Below the pieces are notes generated by a model. That model was not told where the DNA came from. It worked only from the letters and a program-made list of their open reading frames with translations, and ran no database searches. From the NCBI RefSeq assembly GCF_039595395.1, contig NZ_JBCNLP010000001.1:868001-932000 (forward strand): 64,000 nucleotides of DNA, in the 5' to 3' direction. The translations under genes were made by a program, and so were the position numbers. Origin of the DNA: Novosphingobium sp. Its GTDB lineage: Bacteria > Pseudomonadota > Alphaproteobacteria > Sphingomonadales > Sphingomonadaceae. Positions 33,882 to 40,840 of this stretch are shown here, piece after piece; positions within the stretch are counted from its first letter, which is position 1; each line of letters starts with the position of its first letter.

Positions 33882-33910
33882 CATGACAACCGACATCAGT
33901 GGCGGCTGAG

Positions 33911-34360
33911 ATGGCCAGCGATATCCGCCTGCTGGAGCAGACCTTCGATCCCGGCGCGGCTGTGACCCATTTCGCCACGGCGCATGCCCATGCTGGCGGC
34001 GTGGTCAGCTTTCTGGGGCAGGTGCGCGGCGGCGATGATGTCGAGGCGCTTGACCTCCAGCATTACGCACCGCTGACCCTGCCCGGCATGCGGCATCTGG
34101 CCGCGACAGTGCTGGCGCGCTGGACGCTTGACGGCCTGCTGATCTGGCACCGCGTGGGGGAGATGCTGCCCGGCGACCCCATCGTGCTGGTCGCCGCCGC
34201 CGCCCGCCACAGGCGCGATGCCTTTGAGGCGGCGGATTTCGCCATGGACCACCTCAAGAGCGAGAGCTGGTTCTGGAAGCGCGAAAAGCGTGGCGGCCTC
34301 TGGCACTGGATCGAGCCCCGCGCGCAGGATCATGCCGATCTGGCGCGCTGGGCCGATTGA
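33911..34360 (+). CDS. moaE: Molybdopterin synthase catalytic subunit MoaE
   Basis: MoaE binds MoaD and converts precursor Z to molybdopterin. The 149-residue protein has GGVVSFLGQVRGGDDV, LDLQHYAPLTLPGMRHL, the IWHRVGEMLPGDPIVLVAAAA block and the lysine-containing LKSESWFWKREKR active region. ATG 33911 was chosen; a GTG at 33899 adds four residues. It is the last gene of the moa group and converges on a lipoprotein gene. Confidence 0.94.
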   Translation: MASDIRLLEQTFDPGAAVTHFATAHAHAGGVVSFLGQVRGGDDVEALDLQHYAPLTLPGMRHLAATVLARWTLDGLLIWHRVGEMLPGDPIVLVAAAARHRRDAFEAADFAMDHLKSESWFWKREKRGGLWHWIEPRAQDHADLARWAD

Positions 34361-34366
34361 TCCTGT

Positions 34367-34915
34367 TTAGTCCGGCAACATCGTGTGGAGCCGGTTGATC
34401 TGCTCATCCTCGGCGCTCGCCAGCGAATCGATATGGGCATAGCAACTGGCCAGACGCTCACCTTCGGGGCGGTTCGCCACGCCGTCGCGGGCATCGATCT
34501 GCGCATGGTTCTGCGTGTCGGTGACATAGGCCTGCTCCGCCGGGGCCAGCACCTGAGCCAGCCGCCCACGGATGTTCTGCAGATCGGCCAGCGCCAGATT
34601 GCCCTTCGACCAGGCGGGGCTGCCGGTCGCCGCATTGCCCACGCCGCGCAGCACGCTTTCCGCGCCGGGCAGGGCCTTCTGGAACTCGGCATCGATGCGG
34701 TCGGCGGCGGCGGCATCGCATGTCATGGGCACGGGCGTGGTGGGTGGCGGGGGCAGGGGAGCGGGGGGCGGCTGATTGCCCGCATGATCCGCCGACCAGC
34801 GGCTGAGCGAGGGATAGGGGCCCGACGAACAGCCCGCCAGCGCGAGCAGCGCTGCAACCAGAACGAGTCGCGCCGGGGCGCCAGGCGCGCTTCGCGCCCG
34901 AGCGAATCGAGTCAT
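34367..34915 (-). CDS. Predicted lipoprotein of unknown function
   Basis: A 182-residue protein with a basic n-region (MTRFARARSAPGAPARL), hydrophobic core and lipobox LALAGC (Cys29). A Pro-rich spacer (NQPPPAPLPPPPTTPVP) follows, then a helical domain with two cysteines (MTCDAAAADRID, RLASCYAHIDSLASAEDEQI). The domain pattern INDR-type D..A..AYVTDTQNHAQIDARDGV is not one I recognise. Starts further upstream (34966, 34975) would place extra basic residues before the signal. It converges with moaE, six bases apart. Confidence 0.75.
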   Translation of the reverse strand: MTRFARARSAPGAPARLVLVAALLALAGCSSGPYPSLSRWSADHAGNQPPPAPLPPPPTTPVPMTCDAAAADRIDAEFQKALPGAESVLRGVGNAATGSPAWSKGNLALADLQNIRGRLAQVLAPAEQAYVTDTQNHAQIDARDGVANRPEGERLASCYAHIDSLASAEDEQINRLHTMLPD

Positions 34916-35275
34916 CCGGGCGGCAGGGGCGATTCGGCGCGGGGGGCGGGCCGGGGAGTCTTGCATGCTGACCATATGCGGGCCATAGCACGTCATACCA
35001 CCAGCGCCAGTGTATCGATTGGCTTGGCGCGCGCGCTTTGCCGGCTTTCTCGGGGCTTTGCGGGGGAGGGGGCATGGCGCTTTTCGCAAGCTGCGGGACG
35101 CCAGCGGATTGACAGGGTGGCCCGCTTCCACTAACGGCGTCGCTTCATTCGAGACCCTGTCGGAGACGATGGGGCCTCGGCGCGTCGCCCGCGGCCTGAT
35201 TGGATGCCCTGCTTTGGCAGGACTTCGGCAGACCTTCGGCGGGGCGACAGGCACTAGATTTATTGGATGGATATC
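34916..35275. other. 360-base gap between the lipoprotein gene and rplU, holding the rplU promoter region
   Basis: No supported gene. The frame open across it and into rplU has no family features. TTGACA (35109-35114), a 17-base spacer and TAACGG (35132-35137) form the best sigma70-like promoter for the rplU-rpmA unit. Between it and rplU there is a roughly 130-base GC-rich leader with the imperfect repeat ACTTCGGCAGA / CCTTCGGCGG near 35221-35240. Confidence 0.45.
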
Positions 35276-35578
35276 ATGTTCGCAGTGGTGCGCACAGGCG
35301 GCAAGCAGTATCGGGTCGCCGCCGGAGACAAGATCGCGGTCGAAAAGCTGGCTGGTGAAGCTGGTGAGACGATCACGCTGGCTGACGTTCTGCTGGCCGG
35401 CAATGACGGCCAGATCGCCGACGCCAAGGGTGTTGTGGTCTCGGCCGAGATCATCGCTCAGGCCAAGAGCGAGAAGGTGACGGTCTTCAAGAAGCGTCGT
35501 CGTCACAACTATCGCCGCAAGAACGGCCACCGCCAGCAGCTGACCCTGCTGCGCATCACCTCGGTCGCTGCGGCCTGA
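35276..35578 (+). CDS. rplU: 50S ribosomal protein bL21
   Basis: A 100-residue ribosomal protein that binds 23S rRNA. MFAVVRTGGKQYRVAAGDKIAVEKL at the start (written here only as MFAVVRTGGKQYRV) and the basic VTVFKKRRRHNYRRKNGHRQ patch are diagnostic. The ATG at 35276 gives the standard N-terminus; an ATG at 35267 is in frame but lacks support. It precedes rpmA by 21 bases. Confidence 0.97.
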   Translation: MFAVVRTGGKQYRVAAGDKIAVEKLAGEAGETITLADVLLAGNDGQIADAKGVVVSAEIIAQAKSEKVTVFKKRRRHNYRRKNGHRQQLTLLRITSVAAA

Positions 35579-35599
35579 GAATTTCGAGGAGTTTGACAG

Positions 35600-35869
35600 A
35601 TGGCACATAAGAAAGCTGGCGGCTCTTCGCGCAACGGTCGCGATTCGCAGTCCAAGCGCCTCGGCGTGAAGAAGTTCGGCGGTCAGGACGTGATTGGTGG
35701 CAACATCATTATCCGTCAGCGCGGCACCCGCGTGTACCCCGGCGTGAACGTCGGCATCGGCAAGGATCATACCCTGTTCTCGCTGGTCGAGGGCAAGGTG
35801 CGCTTCCACGCCGGCAAGCTCGGCCGCAAATATGTGTCGGTCGACGTACCGGCACTTGCCGCCGAATAA
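35600..35869 (+). CDS. rpmA: 50S ribosomal protein bL27
   Basis: An 89-residue protein whose N-terminus reaches the peptidyl transferase centre. MAHKKAGGSSRNGRDSQSKR and RQRGTRVYPGVNVGIGKDHTL are unmistakable. GAGGAG lies upstream of ATG 35600. The N-terminus starts directly with AHKKA, so no cleavable extension as in Firmicutes is present. Two hairpins follow the gene. Confidence 0.98.
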   Translation: MAHKKAGGSSRNGRDSQSKRLGVKKFGGQDVIGGNIIIRQRGTRVYPGVNVGIGKDHTLFSLVEGKVRFHAGKLGRKYVSVDVPALAAE

Positions 35870-35886
35870 ATCGGATGGTCGATAAA

Positions 35887-35908
35887 GGGCCATCCACCAG
35901 GATGGCCC
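35887..35908. terminator. Hairpin after rpmA, without U-tract
   Basis: Perfect nine-bp stem GGGCCATCC / GGATGGCCC with loop ACCA, starting 18 bases after the rpmA stop. A second copy of GGATGG at 35874-35879 can pair with the left arm instead, so two exclusive folds are possible. Confidence 0.5.
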
Positions 35909-35951
35909 CCGCCGCAGGTCTCAGGTTAAACCCCTGAAATCAGCGGCCAAC

Positions 35952-35984
35952 AAAGGGAGAGGGGCCAACCCGTCTCCCTTTTTT
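35952..35984 (+). terminator. Rho-independent terminator of the rplU-rpmA unit
   Basis: AAAGGGAGA (35952-35960) pairs with TCTCCCTTT (35973-35981), followed by TTT. The 12-base loop contains GGGGCCAACC. Confidence 0.88.
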
Positions 35985-36252
35985 CGTGTCTCCCTGACCC
36001 GCGTCCGCGTTTCACTTCATGTTCCGATTTGGATCGGAATGTTTCTGGCCATGAACCAGAACGTTCCGTCGCAATCCTCGGAAACCAAACCCCGCCTTCG
36101 GCGTTAAGCCAGATGACAGGGGGTTGTGGAGCCCGGACTAAAGGCATGGATCGGCTTGGTTTTGCGAGAAGAATCCGCATTGAACCGAATCGTCACCATG
36201 CTGTCACCCTGTAGCGCTAGGCGCCGCAGGGCCGAGGAATGGAGAGACTACG
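35985..36252. other. Gap before the GNAT gene with one small palindrome
   Basis: No gene supported. TTCCGAT-TTGG-ATCGGAA (36022-36039) is a perfect seven-bp inverted repeat, and AACGTTCCG lies about 20 bases later. It could be an operator for the GNAT gene. GGAGAG at 36241-36246 is the GNAT ribosome-binding site. Confidence 0.4.
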
Positions 36253-36822
36253 ATGTTCATTCGCAGCGAAAGGCTGTTCTTGCGCCCCATCTGGGCCGAG
36301 GACTGGCAGGACCTGCACGCCGGACTCAGCGATCAGGAGGTTGAACGTAACTTCCTGCGCATGGGCTGGCCCTATTCGCCTGAAGGGCTACGCAAGGGCG
36401 ACGGCCTCGATCCTCGCATGCCGCACTTCATGATCACCCTGCCGCGCGGCAACCATGGCGTGGATGTGCTGGGCATGATCGGCATGGTGCTGATCGATGG
36501 CCAGGCCCATCTGGGCTATTGGATCGCGCGTGAGCATCGCGGGCAGGGCTATGCCACCGAGGCTGGCCGCGCGGTGCTGGCGCTGGCCCGCACGCTGGGC
36601 CATGCCCATGTCGTTGCGCGCCATATGCTGGACAATCCGGCCTCGGGCCGCGTGTTGCGCAAGCTGGGCTTTTCGCCCGTCTCGGTCGATGGTGCGCGTA
36701 GCGATGGCTGCGGCGTGCTGCCGGTGCTGACCGCCTCGATGACCTATGCCATCGATCTGGGCGCGCCGAGCAATTGCGACGATGATCTGAACGGAGGGGC
36801 GGCCCGACGTCGGGCTGCCTGA
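36253..36822 (+). CDS. GNAT family N-acetyltransferase
   Basis: A 189-residue acetyl-CoA-dependent acetyltransferase of the RimJ/RimL-like group. N-terminal RSERLFLRPIWAEDWQDLHA, the acetyl-CoA loop LGYWIAREHRGQGYATEA (motif A) and RVLRKLGFSPVSV near the end are typical. Substrate unknown. In relatives a GNAT gene of this kind lies between rpmA and obgE, so its place 430 bases after rpmA is conserved although obgE is not next. GGAGAG precedes the ATG. Confidence 0.9.
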   Translation: MFIRSERLFLRPIWAEDWQDLHAGLSDQEVERNFLRMGWPYSPEGLRKGDGLDPRMPHFMITLPRGNHGVDVLGMIGMVLIDGQAHLGYWIAREHRGQGYATEAGRAVLALARTLGHAHVVARHMLDNPASGRVLRKLGFSPVSVDGARSDGCGVLPVLTASMTYAIDLGAPSNCDDDLNGGAARRRAA

Positions 36823-36823
36823 A

Positions 36824-36844
36824 GCATCGTGCGAAAAACGATGC
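36824..36844. repeat. Palindromic GCATCGT...ACGATGC repeat, short form
   Basis: GCATCGT-GCGAAAA-ACGATGC directly after the GNAT stop. It equals the outer arms of the 32224-32268 repeat with the middle deleted. A perfect 14-bp palindrome GCCCGACGTCGGGC (36802-36815) lies just before, within the end of the GNAT gene; the two together may work as a terminator. Confidence 0.65.
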
Positions 36845-36894
36845 GACAACGCCTAAAGATTGTCGATATCGGTTAAAACCATGCCGGTTGGGGC

Positions 36895-37809
36895 TTAAGT
36901 CTCCGCTTCGACCGGTATGGTTTCCGCCGCACATGGCTGGCTGGCTTCATAGGCTGCCAGCAAATGGCTGTCATCGCGATCGAGCGGATGAAAGCCCGGC
37001 TTCAGAAACTCCAGCCAGTCGGGCAGGATCCGGCGCAAGATGCCCGGTTTCAGCAGCAGATAGCTCAGCAGGCCGGTGCGAGCCTTCCAGCCGGTGATCC
37101 CGTCCTGAGCCAGCAGTTCCAGCGTGTCACGCCAGCGGTGCTCCAGAAAATTGCGCGTCACCAGAATGGCGAGGATACAGCGCACCCGCCAGCGCCGCCA
37201 GCCGCTCCAGCGGCGGGTGGCGTGCAGGAAGGTGTCATAGGCCACCGCCTTGTGCTCGATCTCCTCCACCGCATGCCAGCGCCACAGGGCGATGATCTGG
37301 GGATCGGCATCCTCATAAAGATGAGGCTTGCCCAGCAGATCGCGCGCGATGATCGCCGTCATATGCTCCAGCACGGCGGTGACGATCAGATTGACCATGT
37401 CCGATTTGACGCGGGTCTTGGCGATGAAGGTGGCCAGTCGCTCGTCAATGGCGGACAGGTCGTATCCGGCCGCTTCGACATGGCGGTTGAACAGCAGATG
37501 CTCGCGGCTGTGATGGGCTTCCTGAGCGATAAAGGCGCGAATCTGTGCGGCCAGTTCGGGGCTGGTGCCGTCACGAAACTGGCGCAGGGCGTCGATAAAG
37601 AAGGCCTCGCCGCGCGGGAAGGTCGATGACAGCGCATTATGCCAAGCCGTCGCGACAGGATTGTTGCCCAACCACCAGCGTTTAATTCCAGAATTTCGCA
37701 AGAATCGGCTATTGCGTACATTTATTGCGCGGGGTGATAGAAAACCCCCCTTGTCAGCGGTTAATCCCGTCTTTACGCGGGCGAAAAATCGGTGGGTCGC
37801 GGTGGTCAT
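36895..37809 (-). CDS. PF10118-type predicted metal-dependent hydrolase
   Basis: A 304-residue helical protein of the COG3687/PF10118 family. Di-iron-like carboxylate/histidine positions can be seen: FPRGEAFFIDALRQF, AFIAQEAHHSREHLLFNRH, VTAVLEHMTAIIARDLL and WRWHAVEEIEHKAVAYD, a pattern of four E/H helices like ferritin-type di-metal proteins. The reaction is unknown. It is transcribed away from a TetR-type regulator with only 27 bases between the starts, which suggests regulation by that protein. Confidence 0.85.
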   Translation of the reverse strand: MTTATHRFFARVKTGLTADKGGFLSPRAINVRNSRFLRNSGIKRWWLGNNPVATAWHNALSSTFPRGEAFFIDALRQFRDGTSPELAAQIRAFIAQEAHHSREHLLFNRHVEAAGYDLSAIDERLATFIAKTRVKSDMVNLIVTAVLEHMTAIIARDLLGKPHLYEDADPQIIALWRWHAVEEIEHKAVAYDTFLHATRRWSGWRRWRVRCILAILVTRNFLEHRWRDTLELLAQDGITGWKARTGLLSYLLLKPGILRRILPDWLEFLKPGFHPLDRDDSHLLAAYEASQPCAAETIPVEAET

Positions 37810-37836
37810 GATCTAAGGGTGGGATTAGCCGAACCG

Positions 37837-38433
37837 ATGTCGATGAAAAAGCGTCTTTCGCCACAGGAGAGCCGGGCCGCCGCCGTTGAAGCGGCGCGCC
37901 TGCTGCTGATCGAGCAGGGCCCGCAGGCCGTCACGCTCAAGGCGGTGGCGGCGCGCATCGGTCGTACCCATGCCAATCTGCTGCATCATTTCGGCAGCGC
38001 CGCCGACCTCTGGCGCGCGCTGGCGCATCACATGGCCAGCAATCTGTGCGCGGTGCTGGGCAAGGCCGTGGTGGCCAGCCGCCTCGGCGCGCTGACCCCG
38101 CGCGAGCTGGTGGACCAGATCTTCGACGGGTTCGAGTTTCAGGGCGCCGCCTCGCTGGCCGCCTGGCTGCAACTGAACGGGGATGAGCGTGCGCTCGACC
38201 CGATCATCGACGCGGTGCAGGGCATGCTGGAGGAGCTGGACGATCTGGGCACCGGGGCGATGCGGCATGTTTCTCATACGCTGGTGCTGCTGGCGCTGGG
38301 CGACGGGTTGCTCGGCGCAACGATGAGCCGGGCGCTGGACCTGCCCCGCGATTGCGGGCGCGACCTTGCCACACGCATGCTGGTGGCGGAGCGCCAACGC
38401 GCGGGCATCGTCATGACTCCGGTGCTGGGGTAA
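37837..38433 (+). CDS. TetR/AcrR family transcriptional regulator
   Basis: A 198-residue regulator. The N-terminal helix-turn-helix ARLLLIEQGPQAVTLKAVAA with RIGRTHANLLHHFGSAADLW is typical of TetR proteins. The C-terminal ligand domain is not specific. Divergent from the metal-hydrolase gene, probably sharing the 27-base operator region. ATG 37837 (MSMKKRLSPQ) or 37843 may be used. Its 3' end overlaps ygfZ by 23 bases in convergent orientation. Confidence 0.88.
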   Translation: MSMKKRLSPQESRAAAVEAARLLLIEQGPQAVTLKAVAARIGRTHANLLHHFGSAADLWRALAHHMASNLCAVLGKAVVASRLGALTPRELVDQIFDGFEFQGAASLAAWLQLNGDERALDPIIDAVQGMLEELDDLGTGAMRHVSHTLVLLALGDGLLGATMSRALDLPRDCGRDLATRMLVAERQRAGIVMTPVLG

Positions 38434-39166
38434 CCTCTTCCTCGGCCTGCAGTGCCGGGGCGAGCCATGATGGTACATCGACCGGCTCGATATCCTCGAC
38501 GCGGCGATGGTCCACTGCCAGCTCAAGCTGCGGATAGGCCGCGCGGCGGCGCTCCTCACGCGACTGCTCCAGCGGCACCACCACCAGCCGCCGATTGACC
38601 TTCTGCCGCCAGTTCATCCGCGCGGTGTTCTCCTGCCCGACATAGCAGCCCTTGGTGAAGCTGACGCCGTTCAACTCCGCCGCATTGGTCTCCAGCCACA
38701 GCAGATCGCCCAGTTCGGCCGAGCCCTCGGTCACGCCCAGCAGCAGGCGGTGGGCCAGATAATCGGCATCGACCGGCGTTTCATCCGCGGGCGCCAGCCA
38801 GCGCCAGCCCAGCGCGGGCAGGCGCGGGTCCTGCGTGGCGGCGTGGCTGGGTTCGCGCGCGTTCCAGTGTACGGCCAGCGTGTCGTCGCGATGGATCGTG
38901 ATCTTGCGGCGCAGGCGGTACATCGAGAGGCGCTTGGCCAGCGCTTCGGCATGCTCCGCCTCGCAGTCGATCAGCAGATCCTCGCCATCGGCCCAGACGA
39001 AGAAATCGAACAGCGCCTTGCCCTGGGGACTCAGCAGGCCGGCCCAGACGGGCAGAGGTGTCGTCAGCACATCGCTGGTGATCAGGCCCTGCAGGAAGCT
39101 GCGCAGGTTCTCCTGCTCGTCTTGCGGGGTCAGGCGGATGAGGGCGCGGGTGGTTAAGGTGGACAT
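38411..39166 (-). CDS. ygfZ: Folate-binding Fe-S assembly protein YgfZ (CAF17/IBA57 type)
   Basis: YgfZ helps maintain certain Fe-S enzymes and depends on tetrahydrofolate; it is a relative of the glycine-cleavage T protein. The 251-residue protein has LRSFLQGLITSDV, WAGLLSPQGKALFDFFVW, and the signature FTKGCYVGQENTARMNWR with the functional cysteine. The start at 39166 (MSTLTTRALI) is supported by the family; upstream frame lies in a repeat. The C-terminal acidic stretch is unusual but short. Confidence 0.92.
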   Translation of the reverse strand: MSTLTTRALIRLTPQDEQENLRSFLQGLITSDVLTTPLPVWAGLLSPQGKALFDFFVWADGEDLLIDCEAEHAEALAKRLSMYRLRRKITIHRDDTLAVHWNAREPSHAATQDPRLPALGWRWLAPADETPVDADYLAHRLLLGVTEGSAELGDLLWLETNAAELNGVSFTKGCYVGQENTARMNWRQKVNRRLVVVPLEQSREERRRAAYPQLELAVDHRRVEDIEPVDVPSWLAPALQAEEEVTPAPES

Positions 39167-39210
39167 AGGGGGCAAGGTGGGGACGGAAGAGGGGAAAGGG
39201 AAGAGGAAAA

Positions 39211-39423
39211 GCGAGGGGGTTACCCCCTCGCGCTCCCAGAACGTCTTCCGACGAGAACGCAGGGATGGCCGATCGGTGGTGCTCGAACTCTCCACCTGTG
39301 CAAGGAAAAGCGCCGCAGGCAGCTATTTTTACTGCCTGCGGCGCAGCGACCTTAGCTCTTTGGCCGAACCCTGTGCGCCAACGCAGACATGAAAGGGAGC
39401 GCGAGGGTGTAACACCCTCGCAT
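39211..39423 (+). repeat. Nested palindromic intergenic element, copy E (forward)
   Basis: Left hairpin GCGAGGGGG-TTA-CCCCCTCGC (39211-39231), then GCTCCC, ACGTCTTCCGACGA, CTCTCCACC. The inner inverted pair GCGCCGCAGGCAG / CTGCCTGCGGCGC (39310-39343) is perfect. Right end GGGAGC-GCGAGGGTG-TAA-CACCCTCGCAT. Lies between ygfZ and the CDF gene. Confidence 0.87.
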
Positions 39424-39446
39424 TTATCTTTCTTCACAAACGCCGT

Positions 39447-40490
39447 TCAAACCACCCCATCCGGATGCAGCGAACACACCTCCGCCTCGCATTCCACCTG
39501 GATCGTCGAGTGGCCGATGCGGAATTTCTTCTCCAGCGCCCCCGCCAGCCCATGCAGGAACGCGTCCCCCGGATGCCCGCCGGGGATCACCAGATGCGCG
39601 GTCAGGGCGGTTTCGGTGGTGCTCATGGGCCAGATGTGGAGGTCGTGAACGGCGGTCACGCCGGTCTGCTCAGCGAGGAAAGTGCGGACCTTCTCCTCAT
39701 TGATGCCCTCGGGCACGGCGAGCAGGCCCATATGCACGGATTCGCGCAGCAGAGACCAACTGCCCAGGCCGATCATCACGGTGATGATCAGGCTGGCGGC
39801 CGGATCGACCCAGCGCCAGCCGGTGAAGGCGACCACCGCCCCGGCCACGACCACGCCTGCCGAGACCATGGCATCGGCCATCAGATGCTGGAAGGCGGCG
39901 CGGACATTGATGTCTTCCTTGCTGCCCTTAGCGAAGAGAATGGCGGAGAGGCCGTTCACCGCGATGCCGGCGGCAGCCACGATCATCATCAGCGGCGCCT
40001 CGACGGCTTCGGGGGTGAAGAGGCTGCGCAGCGTCTCGATCAGGATCGCGCCCAGGGCCACCCACAGCAGCGCGGCATTGGTCAGCGCGGCGAGGATGGA
40101 GGAGCTTTTCATGCCATAGGTAAAGCGCGCCGATGGCGGCCGCTGGGCGAGGCGGCTGGCGCCCCATGCCAGCAGCAGCGAGAGCACGTCGGACAGATTG
40201 TGCCCGGCATCGGCCATCAGCGCCACCGAGTGGCCGATGAAGCCTGCTACGCCTTCCACCACCACGAAGACGGTGTTCAGGCCCACCGCGATGGCAAAGG
40301 CTGTGCCATGGCCGACCTGATGATGGTGGTGCCCATGTCCGTGGCCATGCCCATGACTGTGGCCGTGCCCATGTCCGTGGTGATGGCCATGATGCCCGTG
40401 ATCATGACCGCCGTGATCGTGGTCATGGTCATGCTGGGCATGGGTTTTTGCGGAGTCGGAGTGATGGCCGTGGGGGGCATCATGAGCCAT
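39447..40490 (-). CDS. Cation diffusion facilitator with histidine-rich N-terminus
   Basis: A 347-residue CDF family (CzcD/ZitB-like) zinc or cobalt exporter. About 61 N-terminal residues contain 28 histidines in HD/HG/HH runs (HGHHGHHHGHGHGHSHGHGH and similar). Then six membrane helices follow, with the metal-site motifs VALMADAGHNLSDVLSLL and ADAMVSAGVVVAG, and a C-terminal cytoplasmic domain (GVTAVHDLHIWPMSTTETAL). ATG 40490 was chosen; an upstream extension to 40532 is without support. A hairpin (TGCTGCG...CGCAGCA, 40509-40539) lies just before the gene. Confidence 0.94.
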   Translation of the reverse strand: MAHDAPHGHHSDSAKTHAQHDHDHDHGGHDHGHHGHHHGHGHGHSHGHGHGHGHHHHQVGHGTAFAIAVGLNTVFVVVEGVAGFIGHSVALMADAGHNLSDVLSLLLAWGASRLAQRPPSARFTYGMKSSSILAALTNAALLWVALGAILIETLRSLFTPEAVEAPLMMIVAAAGIAVNGLSAILFAKGSKEDINVRAAFQHLMADAMVSAGVVVAGAVVAFTGWRWVDPAASLIITVMIGLGSWSLLRESVHMGLLAVPEGINEEKVRTFLAEQTGVTAVHDLHIWPMSTTETALTAHLVIPGGHPGDAFLHGLAGALEKKFRIGHSTIQVECEAEVCSLHPDGVV

Positions 40491-40840
40491 GAGGGATCCT
40501 TTCGACGCTGCTGCGTTGCACAAATGTCGCACCGCAGCAAGATTCGCGAGCGGTAAAATCAGGCAATTTGGGTGACTTGGGTGGCATGGGCTCTCATTTT
40601 TGCAAGATGCTTACAGCGTCGAATGCTGGCTGGTAACAATATTCCAAAACAGTGCAATTTATACATGTTTTTTATGAGGGTGCTGTCAAATACTTGTCAC
40701 ATCTCGCGGTTTAGAAGCGGCCCCAGCGGCGGTATGAGTGCCGCCAGCCAGTGCGGGGGCCGGATTCGCGAGAAACCGAGTCAGCGCTGACTTCGACGTG
40801 TCGCAGTACACATAATTTCGTCATGCAGGGGCAAACAAGC
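40491..40840. other. 350-base divergent region between the CDF and TonB-receptor genes
   Basis: No gene supported. The inverted repeat TGCTGCG (40509-40515) / CGCAGCA (40533-40539) lies next to the CDF start. The stretch 40600-40700 is AT-rich (TATTCCAAAACAGTGCAATTTATACATG), in contrast to the GC-rich window, and likely holds the receptor promoter. I saw no Fur box I would defend. Confidence 0.4.

Noticed and set aside
35010..35480. A plus-strand frame of 156 codons running into rplU
   Set aside because: It overlaps rplU in another frame and covers the probable promoter and leader of rplU. The start is not supported.
40600..40700. Possible Fur box before the TonB-receptor gene
   Set aside because: The region is AT-rich, but no acceptable match to a 19-bp Fur or iron-rhizobial regulator site was visible, so it is reported only as an AT-rich promoter region.
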